Source: Imperialibacter roseus
GTDB taxonomy: Bacteria; Bacteroidota; Bacteroidia; Cytophagales; Cyclobacteriaceae
Direction of reading: 5' to 3'
Assembly: GCF_032999765.1 (NCBI RefSeq)
Contig: NZ_CP136051.1
Span: forward strand, 3,076,417 to 3,140,416
DNA length: 64,000 bases
The notes below the pieces were generated by a model. The model searched no databases. It was not told the DNA's origin and saw only the letters and a list, made by a program, of their open reading frames with translations. Numbering within the stretch: position 1 is the first letter of the stretch; each line of letters starts with the position of its first letter. Of the stretch, positions 25,801 through 33,400 are shown one piece after another. The position numbers and the translations under genes were made by a program.

Positions 25801-28759
25801 AGGCAGTGGAAGCACAGACGCTCTGTTCTGCAAAATCGACAAAGACGGCACTTTCTTGTGGGCTTATAATATTGGCTCAGATACCACCACGGGCGCCAAC
25901 CTTTTCAGTGACTATGCTTCCGGAGTCGCTCTGAGCGGCTCCAACCTTTACATAACCGGGAGGCTACACAGCAGTGGCGTTGTTGACTTTGATCCGGGTG
26001 CTGGAACCGCTAACTACACTTTGACATCAGGCACCGCTTTTATTTTGAAGCTGAATTCCGACGGAATCTATCAAAGCCATCAGGTAATCGAAAACAGTGG
26101 TGCTTCAGGTTCCATTGGTATCGACAGCGAAAGCAATATATACGTTTGCGGCCAGTTCGCTGGAACCATCGATATTGACCCCGGGCCTGGCACCTTCGAG
26201 GTAACTTCAACAGGAGATGCCGCTTCCTACCTACTAAAATTGAATCCTGCCGGGGATTTCGTTTGGGGCTTGTCATTCGGCGGTCAATACAACTCGTTTG
26301 CAATGGGTAATATTACGATCGATGCTGACGACAACATTTTCACCTCGGGGTATTTCCAAAGCACCACTGATTTTGACCCCTCTGATCTGGTGGAAAGCAG
26401 GGGAAGTAACGGCCTTTTTCTCAACACTTTCACTCTGAAACTAGACAAAGATGCCAACTTCAAATGGATGATTGACATGCGAAAAATCGATGGGGGTTTT
26501 ACCTCAACGAGTGCCGGCCCTTTAGCATTAAGCCCCGAAGGCGATATTTATCTGGTGGGTGGTTTCGCCCGGCACATCGATTTTGATCCAAGTGAGTGCG
26601 TCTTCGAAATGAATAATGTAAACGGCACCGACTTCTTTGTCAGAAAAGTAAGCCCCGCTGCGCCCACTGTTTGTTTTGACGCAGAACCTGTTAATAAATT
26701 TGCTTGTACAGGCTCTACTGCCACATTTGCCACCACGGTACTTGGTACCGACCCATATAACTTCCAATGGCAGAAGTTGAATACTTCAACGTCTATCTAT
26801 GAAGACATTTCCAACACCGGGGGATATTCGGGAGTTTTGACTTCAACTCTTTCCATTAATACAACCGGCGACTTCGGTGCCGGAACGTACCGATGCAAAG
26901 TGTCAGGTAATTCAACCATCGATGACTTCTCGGGAAGTGCCACACTCACTATTGGCCCTTTGACGCCCCCAAAAGCAACAGACGTCAGCACTTGCACACC
27001 GGAAAGTGTAACACTCACCGCCTCCGGCGCTACCACCGGCCAGTATCGCTGGTATGATGTTGAGACAGGCGGCACTGCCATTGTTGGGCAGGTGAATAGC
27101 TCCTTCATCACTCCCGAGCTCTCCCAAACAACTACATTTTATGTGGCCATCAACAACGGTTCGTGTGAAAGCGAAAGAGTTCCAGTGACCGCCACACTCA
27201 ATACCACGCTGGATCCACCTTTAGCTACTGAGGCTGCCATTTGCGGCGGTGAAACAGCGGCACTGATCGCCACAGGAGGCACCGATGGCCAATACCGATG
27301 GTATGAGGTTGAAAGTGGTGGCACTGCCATCAGTGGAGAAACAAATGGCATCTACACCACACCCGCTCTCTCGACCACTTCCACTTATTATGTTGCGCTA
27401 AACGATGGAAGCTGCGAAAGTACAAGGACGCCGGTTGTCGTCACGGTAAACTCACCTCCTTCCGCACCTTCCACCACCGATGCGGTACTTTGTGGATCGG
27501 GTTCTGCTGCAGTAACTGCCTCGGGAGGCTCGGACGGGCAGTACCGTTGGTATGACACGGAAATAGGTGGAACTGCCATTGCCGGAGAAGTGAATGGCGC
27601 CTACTCTACTCCTATCTTAACGGCCACAACAACTTATTATGTTTCCATCAATGATGGCTTTTGTGAAAGCGCCAGAACGGCCGTAACTGCTGGCATTAGC
27701 CCAGCCGTGACGCCCCCGACAACGACAGATATCTCTATCTGTGCGCCGGAAAGTGTCACCCTTACCGCCTCTGGCGGTGCGGAAGGTGAGTACCGTTGGT
27801 ACGACCTCGAAACAGCTGGAACTGCCATTTCCGGTGAGGTAAACAGCAGTTTCACGACTCCCATCCTATCGGCAACCACTAGCTATTATGTCGCTATCAA
27901 TGACGGAACTTGCGAAAGCAGCCGTACAACCGTTACCGTTAACTTTGATCCCAGTGTTGTGGCTCCAGAAACATCTGACCTGGCCATCTGCCCTGGAGCA
28001 AGTGCCACATTAACAGCCTTAGGTGGCACTGACGGCCAGTACCGATGGTACGACGTTGACACCGGTGGTGCGCCCATTACCGGCGAGGTCGGTAGCATTT
28101 ACATCACTCCTGCCCTTTCCTCCGGGTCCACCTTCTATGTGGCCCTGAACAACGGCACCTGCGAAAGTGCAAGAGTAGAGGTTGAGGTTTCTTTGCTGGA
28201 AGAGGTCTCAATTACTGGACAGCCTAGTGACCAATCAACCGAAGTCGGAACATCGGTCTCCTTCTCGGTTACAGCCTCGGGTGATAATCTTACTTACCAG
28301 TGGCAAAAAGACCTCATTGACCTCGAAGGACAAACAAGCGGTGAGCTTGTTTTGGCAACTGTTGGTCTCGGCGATACCGGCGACTACCAATGCCTGGTCT
28401 CCAACACTTGTGGCAGCCTGACAAGTGATGTAGCTGTGCTCACTGTCTCAGAGACTGAGGTAGGGCCTACTGGTGATGAAATCACCGTCTACAATGCTGT
28501 AGCGCCCAATGGCAACAACAAAAACGAATTTCTCAAGATAGCCAACATCGAAAGTCACCCGGGTAATTCAGTAGAAATCTACGACCGCTGGGGCGTGAAG
28601 GTGTTTGAGGTATCCAACTACGATAACCAGGACTCAAATGCCCGGTTTGAGGGACGCTCCAATGTTGGGAGCAGCCTCAACCTGGTCGAAGGCACCTATT
28701 TCTATCTTATTCAAGCTTCAGGGCAAAAACTGACGGGCTTTTTACATTTAAGAAGATAA
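22802..28759 (+). CDS. Giant T9SS-exported surface protein (delta-60, TIG, Ig-like repeats, CHU_C)
   Basis: A 1985-residue secreted mosaic. Order: signal peptide (1-34); about eight delta-60 beta-propeller repeats of about 50 residues (36-430, each with SDGKI-VAG and RYN-DGSLD); a TIG/IPT domain (433-513); a CUB-like domain (515-635); an Ig-like domain (640-730); one CHU-type Ig_7 domain (735-810); a second, SBBP-like propeller with DFDPG repeats (815-1285); an Ig domain; five near-identical Ig_7 domains (about 1390-1800); another Ig domain; and a C-terminal CHU_C gliding/type B sorting domain (about 1893-1985, with APNGNNKNE and YDRWGVKVFE). The last marks export through T9SS and attachment by the PorP/SprF protein encoded one base downstream. 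Probable adhesin; no catalytic domain is visible. Confidence 0.92.
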   Translation: MKSATGKLTTRKLLSLSTLLFSLLILCSKNVLAQPGSLDPAFSGDGKQTTDFGGLSDEAYAVGFQSDGKIIVAGYSFVTTDDFAVARYNTDGSLDATFGTAGKVITPIGTFDDYGWSLAIQSDDKIVVAGYSFNGSNEDFALVRYTSNGALDTSFDTDGILTTAIGTGDDQAFAVAIQSDGKILAAGRSHNGSNFDFALVRYNTDGSLDTSFDTDGKLTTPNGSAGDEAWSIVIQPDGKIVLAGTSTNLQADFTMVRYNANGSLDTGFDTDGKVTVNIGSGTADDQAYSVALQTDGKIVVGGSHNSGNLDFALTRLNGDGSLDTGFGTAGKVITAVGSSHETGRSVAIQADGKILLAGWSNNGSNYDFALVRYNTDGSLDGSFGTAGKVITPFGASNDHAYAVGIQSDKKIVLAGRTNASTWDMALARYIAAIDQSITSFYPLSGVVSTEVTITGTGFSTTPADNAVAFNGTAAIVTASTATTITTSVPAGASSGPITVTVAGNTVASDVDFYVTAASISMSDGDVSGCDFQFTDSGGPDDYGASEDFTFTFAPENPGEKMKISFLSFDTETSEYLIAYDGPDTSSPFLSYMSGTTVPKDVIATSATGEVTFFFHSNNDGERPGWEALVSCVTDLITIDTQPLNYTGCVGDIATFEVAASGTTNLTYQWQESDHEGGWYDLTDVDGFSGTSTSVLSVNTAAYFGQNYYRCMVSGDLSSNAFSDEVYLEIGPDKPAVSNVVNCGPTSFTLTASGGAEGQFRWYTTSTGGSPIIGETSSTYTTPPLTSTAYYYVAINDGTCESERSEIQAGISTCEPEPGFVWALGAGSGGGTSAASETIYTSDGNLLVFGSYGGTIDFDTGPGEAIVTATGSDAYMFKLGPDGNLLWVKTAQGTGLTSVAAASEDGAGNLYVLFRFYGTTDFDPGVGEAFLTSVTSSPNNKSDLAIGKYDADGNFIWVRQIGGNSDEFGGGITTDADGNAYVTGAFRGTTSVGGMFSLTARGSGSTDALFCKIDKDGTFLWAYNIGSDTTTGANLFSDYASGVALSGSNLYITGRLHSSGVVDFDPGAGTANYTLTSGTAFILKLNSDGIYQSHQVIENSGASGSIGIDSESNIYVCGQFAGTIDIDPGPGTFEVTSTGDAASYLLKLNPAGDFVWGLSFGGQYNSFAMGNITIDADDNIFTSGYFQSTTDFDPSDLVESRGSNGLFLNTFTLKLDKDANFKWMIDMRKIDGGFTSTSAGPLALSPEGDIYLVGGFARHIDFDPSECVFEMNNVNGTDFFVRKVSPAAPTVCFDAEPVNKFACTGSTATFATTVLGTDPYNFQWQKLNTSTSIYEDISNTGGYSGVLTSTLSINTTGDFGAGTYRCKVSGNSTIDDFSGSATLTIGPLTPPKATDVSTCTPESVTLTASGATTGQYRWYDVETGGTAIVGQVNSSFITPELSQTTTFYVAINNGSCESERVPVTATLNTTLDPPLATEAAICGGETAALIATGGTDGQYRWYEVESGGTAISGETNGIYTTPALSTTSTYYVALNDGSCESTRTPVVVTVNSPPSAPSTTDAVLCGSGSAAVTASGGSDGQYRWYDTEIGGTAIAGEVNGAYSTPILTATTTYYVSINDGFCESARTAVTAGISPAVTPPTTTDISICAPESVTLTASGGAEGEYRWYDLETAGTAISGEVNSSFTTPILSATTSYYVAINDGTCESSRTTVTVNFDPSVVAPETSDLAICPGASATLTALGGTDGQYRWYDVDTGGAPITGEVGSIYITPALSSGSTFYVALNNGTCESARVEVEVSLLEEVSITGQPSDQSTEVGTSVSFSVTASGDNLTYQWQKDLIDLEGQTSGELVLATVGLGDTGDYQCLVSNTCGSLTSDVAVLTVSETEVGPTGDEITVYNAVAPNGNNKNEFLKIANIESHPGNSVEIYDRWGVKVFEVSNYDNQDSNARFEGRSNVGSSLNLVEGTYFYLIQASGQKLTGFLHLRR
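26965..28200 (+). repeat. Five tandem in-gene repeats of about 248 bp (Ig_7 domains)
   Basis: Units of about 82 codons repeat with conserved landmarks C-P-ES-TLTASGG, GQYRWYD-ETGGTAI and YVAINDG-CESER. Repeat phases begin near 26989, 27238, 27487, 27735 and 27984. A sixth, more distant copy lies at about 25020-25230. These are coding tandem duplications. Confidence 0.85.
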
Positions 28760-28760
28760 T

Positions 28761-29669
28761 ATGAAAATGCTAATTTCTTTGTCGACACTGTTGCTGATTG
28801 CGGAATATTGCTTTGCCCAGCAGGATGCACTCACGAGCACCTATCAGCTCAACCAGCTATTTATTAATCCATCGTACGCTGGTGTAAACGACATCACAAG
28901 CTTCGATCTGCATTACCGCAGCCAGTGGGGCAACCTCAAGGGTGCACCCAGAACTATGCTGCTTTCAGGCAACACTTCACTTGTCGACAACCAGGTAGGC
29001 TTGGGTGTGTCGGTGCAGCACGACAATATTGGTGTGATCGAAAAGACCGACATTAACCTGGCACTGGGCTACAAAATCAAGCTGGACAGCACCTACTGTT
29101 TGTCGTTTGGTTTGCAAGGTGGAGTGAATGCGCTCAACTACAATTTCGGAAAACTGACCCTGGACGACCCTTCTGACGAGGATTTTGTTTTCAGCGGCCT
29201 GTCCTACTCCAAACCTAATTTTGGTACGGGCATCTTTCTTTCGTCCAAAAATTTTTACCTGGGACTGTCTGCCCCAAGGTTGCTCAAGGTAACCCAAGAG
29301 CTTGACGGTGGCAACCAACGGTACCACAGGCAGCTGTATGTCTCCAGCGGGCTCATCTTCGACAAAATACAGGCGGTAAAGCTAAAAGCATCAACGCTGG
29401 TTCGTTACAGTGCTGACACTCCCCTCTCCTTTGATCTTGGAGCCAGCGTGCTGATGCTGGATGCGGTATGGGCCGGGCTCTACACAAGAAGCTTCAATAC
29501 AGTAGGCATTAACATCTTCTTTATGGCGGAAGGTGGCCTCAGGCTGGGCTATTCGGGAGAACTCGCCACCAACAGTTTGGCACCTTCGAGCTTTAGTACT
29601 CATGAAATCACACTTGGCTATGACCTCAGTCTATTTCCTAAACAGGTGCCCAAGGTGAGGTATTATTAA
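28761..29669 (+). CDS. PorP/SprF family type IX secretion membrane protein
   Basis: A 302-residue outer-membrane beta-barrel protein with a signal peptide (MKMLISLSTLLLIAEYCFAQ). Landmarks of the PorP/SprF family are the start of the mature part, TSTYQLNQLFINPSYAGV, then HYRSQWGNLKGAPRTM, and regular amphipathic strands to a C-terminal aromatic (RYY). SprF-type proteins attach or export CHU_C (type B) substrates, and here the gene follows its probable client with a one-base gap. I infer a dedicated client-anchor pair. Confidence 0.93.
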   Translation: MKMLISLSTLLLIAEYCFAQQDALTSTYQLNQLFINPSYAGVNDITSFDLHYRSQWGNLKGAPRTMLLSGNTSLVDNQVGLGVSVQHDNIGVIEKTDINLALGYKIKLDSTYCLSFGLQGGVNALNYNFGKLTLDDPSDEDFVFSGLSYSKPNFGTGIFLSSKNFYLGLSAPRLLKVTQELDGGNQRYHRQLYVSSGLIFDKIQAVKLKASTLVRYSADTPLSFDLGASVLMLDAVWAGLYTRSFNTVGINIFFMAEGGLRLGYSGELATNSLAPSSFSTHEITLGYDLSLFPKQVPKVRYY

Positions 29670-30010
29670 CCTTCCAAAACGGGAGTTCTGATCTGCATAG
29701 AAAAAGAACTAAATACCTCTAAATCACACAAAAAGCTACATCTTCTTTCTCAAACTGAACAGCGTCTCTAAACATGCAAGAGCTGGGTCAAATCTTCCCT
29801 CCGGGCTTTTGTTGTATTTTTACAAAAAATATAATGCCAATTAGTAGAATTGCGTATATTCATCCTTGTGTATACGCCTACTCCATTTCGGAGATTTTTT
29901 TAACAAAAGCTCAAGTCTGCTGACCCATAGTATAGCTTGGACTTCGTGTAACTTTAAATATCTACTGGGGTATCTTTTCTGGGAACACTAGTAATCAGGA
30001 TTTATTAACG
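29670..30010 (+). other. 341-bp intergenic region before the prodomain lipoprotein
   Basis: AT-rich, with a weak hairpin CTCC/GGAG followed by seven T near 29890-29905 that may end the preceding operon. No clear TAnnTTTG promoter was found; TATAGCTTG near 29932 is the nearest match. No small gene was recognised. Confidence 0.4.
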
Positions 30011-30418
30011 ATGAACAACAGACTATCGGGTACGATTTTTTCAAAGGTCTTCTTTGCACTGACCCTAATCTACGGCATTACTATCGCAGGATGCAAGTCG
30101 CAAAACACCAGTGCTTCTGAAACCACAGATAAAGCCGTTGGTGGAAGCAGTACTACGAGCCCTTATGCGCTAACCATTCAGCAAAGCGATAATACTTCTA
30201 TTCAAATACTAGGCAAAGGCAACAGGCAAAATCCTTACACCGAAACCATTGACGGCTATACTATCCTAAGAAATGAATCCAAAATATATGAGTACGCCAT
30301 ACCCGGATCGAACGGTAAACTTGGGCTAAGTGGTGTGAAAGCCAACGATCCTGATCAGAGAAAGCCTGAGGAAGTCCAGTTTTTGAAAACGATTGAAACA
30401 CATTTAAGAAACCAATAG
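30011..30418 (+). CDS. Stand-alone M6-protease prodomain-like lipoprotein
   Basis: A 135-residue protein with a lipoprotein signal (ITIAGC, C28). Residues about 48-133 match the N-terminal prodomain of the M6 protease encoded 16 bases downstream (its residues about 30-118). Shared positions include SPYA, GKGN, ET-DGYT, YEYA, GKL--SG-KA and DP--RKP. It has no protease domain and no T9SS sorting domain. Prodomains usually chaperone folding and inhibit the active site, so a membrane-anchored inhibitor or folding helper of the neighbour is a reasonable inference; it could also be a relic of a duplication. I know of no named family for the free-standing form. Confidence 0.75.
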   Translation: MNNRLSGTIFSKVFFALTLIYGITIAGCKSQNTSASETTDKAVGGSSTTSPYALTIQQSDNTSIQILGKGNRQNPYTETIDGYTILRNESKIYEYAIPGSNGKLGLSGVKANDPDQRKPEEVQFLKTIETHLRNQ

Positions 30419-30434
30419 CTCTAATACTTTCACT

Positions 30435-33400
30435 ATGAGAACCAGCTTTAAACTGATTTTTTTACTCGCACCATTTTTTGTTTCAGAGCTCTGTGCGCAG
30501 TCAGATTTAAGTCCTTCCAATTGTCCTGCTTCTCCCTACGCTGTGGAAATCACGCAACCAGACCACTCCAAGCTGCGAGTAGTTGGCAAAGGCAATATGG
30601 CCAACCACCACACGGAAACGGAGGATGGCTATACGGTAGTAAAAAACGCAAGGGGTATTTATGAATATGCAGCGCTAAAAGATGGGAAACTGGCCCCTTC
30701 TGGTACAAAAGCTTCAAACCCTTCAGCCCGGGAAGCTTCTTCCAAATCGTTTCTAAACAGCCAACCCAAACACTTACGAGACGCAATAAGCAGATCTGCT
30801 TCAAGCAACTCTCCCATGAATGTCAATCAAAGTAACTCGCCAGGCATCGAGTACGCCTTCCCTACCGCAGGAACCAGAAAAGTGCTGGTAATTCTCATTA
30901 AATACCCCGACCTGGCCAACACCTACACCGGTACCGACTTTGATGACATGATGAACGAAGTCAACTATAATAGCACGGGAAGCTTCAGAGACTATTTTCT
31001 GAAAGTTTCTGACAACGAGTTGGATGTCGAGGCCGACGTCTTTGGGTGGTACGAAGCTGAGAATAACTATGAGTACTATGGAGATGATAATGGTGACAAT
31101 GTCGCCAGAGAGCTTGTTGGAGAAGCCATTGACGCAGCGGAGGCTGCTGGTGTAGACTTTTCGATTTACGACAATGATGGTGATGACTTTGTTGACGGAG
31201 TTATCATCGTTCACGCTGGCCCTGGTGCCGAGGAAGGTAGCCAAACAAAATACATCTGGAGCCATAGATGGACACTCCCTGGAAGCTACGGGCGAACTTA
31301 CGATGAGGTAACGCTATATGACTACATGATCAACCCCGAAATCCGTCAGACAGACAACATGGTAGGCATCGGCGTTTTTTGCCACGAATTCGGACATGGG
31401 CTGGGGCTCCCGGATTTGTATGATATCGACGAGTCAAATGGCGACTCGGAGGGCATCGGTAACTGGGGGCTGATGGCAGGAGCCGGCTGGCTAAATAACG
31501 AACGAACACCTGGTTTTATGAGTGCATGGTCCAGGGCAAAATTAGAGTGGGTCAGTCCTACTGTAATAGGCAGCGGCGACTATTCACTGGATCCTTCGGT
31601 TAGCAGTACTACAGTGTATAAGATAGCCACCAACGACCCGAAAGAATACTTCTTGCTTGAAAACCGCCAAAAGACCGGTCAGGACGCTTACCTACCCGGA
31701 GAAGGGCTTGCGATTTGGCACATCGACGACAATAAAATCACCAACGGTGACGAAACCCACAAACTTGTAGACCTTGAAGAGGCAGATGGGTTAAACGGTC
31801 TCGATAATGAAACCAACCGTGGCGATGCTGGCGACCTCTACCCTGGCACGAGCAGCAATACGTTGTTTGACGATACATCTAACCCAAATGCCAAGCTGTA
31901 TTCTGGCAGCGTCAGCAATATCCAGGTGTCTGCAATTATTGAAAACGATTTGCTGGTTTCATTCACACTCCTACAGGGAGATATCCCTAATCCCTGCGAA
32001 GATGCCATATCAATAGCTGGTACCGGAAGCGAAAATTCAGAAACTTTTACCGGTGGTGGTGAGGGAGACTGGGACCTCGCTCTGTGCGACAGTTCTGCAC
32101 CTGGGACTGAGCAAATCTATAGTTTCACTGCTCCTTCCACTGGTCTCTATAGCCTAGAAGTAACCTCAGCAACCGGAGCCGTAGATTATGCCTGGAACAC
32201 AGCTTGTGGGCCGGCAGGTTGGGTTTGTATCGGCGATATTGATGCTATTGGCACCTATGGGTCAATGCCGTTGACTGTCGGAGAAACATACTATCTGCTG
32301 CTGGATGACGAAGATGATGACACTGGAAGCACCCATGAATTTTACATAAATGAACCAACCACCCCGTGTGAAAATATCACAGCGATTACAGGAACAGGGT
32401 CGGAAAACAGCTACACATATGCCAGTGAGGGTACGGGTTTGTGGAACACTGAGTTTTGTGACTACTCCACACCAGGAACAGAGCAGGTTTACAGTTTCAC
32501 TCCTTCCGAAACAGGTTTCTACAGCCTCGTAGTGACTTCTGCCACAGACTGGGCTGACTATGGATGGAGCACCAGCTGTGATGAAGTGGGGTGGAATTGT
32601 ATTGGGGACATCAACGGGGGTGGAACTTATGGCTTTATGGAATGGACTGAAAGCGTGACATACTATGTTTTAATTGATGCTGAAGACATCACGTCAGTTA
32701 CACATGAATTTTATATCGAGGGTCCTGTTGGTGGCGGTACCGTGTGCGAAAACGTGATTGCAATATCTGCGACAGGGGAAGGAAATACTCAAACCTATTC
32801 TGGAGCTGGAACAGGGCAATGGAGCACCAGCTTTTGCGGGTTCTCCACACCTGGTATTGAACAGGTTTATAGCTTTACGCCAAGTGCCTCTGGTTCCTAC
32901 AGCGTCGTGATCACGTCAGCCAATGGCTGGGTTGATTATGCCTGGGGTACGAGCTGTAACATCGATGGTTGGGACTGTATAGGTGATATTGAAGAGGGCG
33001 GTACATATGGAGAAAGATCTTTGACTGAAGGGGTAACTTATTACCTGTTGCTTGATAGTGAAAGTAACGTTTTAGGTACCCACGAATTTTACATAAGTGA
33101 TCCTGTTGTAGGCCCGTGTGATGAGGTGATTGAAATTACTGGCACAGGGGCCGAAAACCCTATCGCTTTTGAGGGAGGGGGTACCGGGGCATGGAGCACC
33201 AACTTTTGTGGATATTCAACCCCTGGAAAAGAGCAAATATATCGCTTTGTAGCTCCCTATACCGGAGACTACTCAATCACTGTGTCATCAGCAACTGACT
33301 ACGTCGACTACGCCTGGGGCACCAGCTGTGGGTCGAGCGCCGGTAATTGGAGTTGCATCGATGACATTGTCTACCCTGGCACCTACGGATCCTTGGCATG

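Noticed and set aside
24121-28098. Minus-strand open frames repeated through the giant surface gene, and possible CRISPR-like periodicity
   Set aside because: They are shadows of coding tandem repeats; the about 248-bp period and in-frame domain structure do not fit a CRISPR array.
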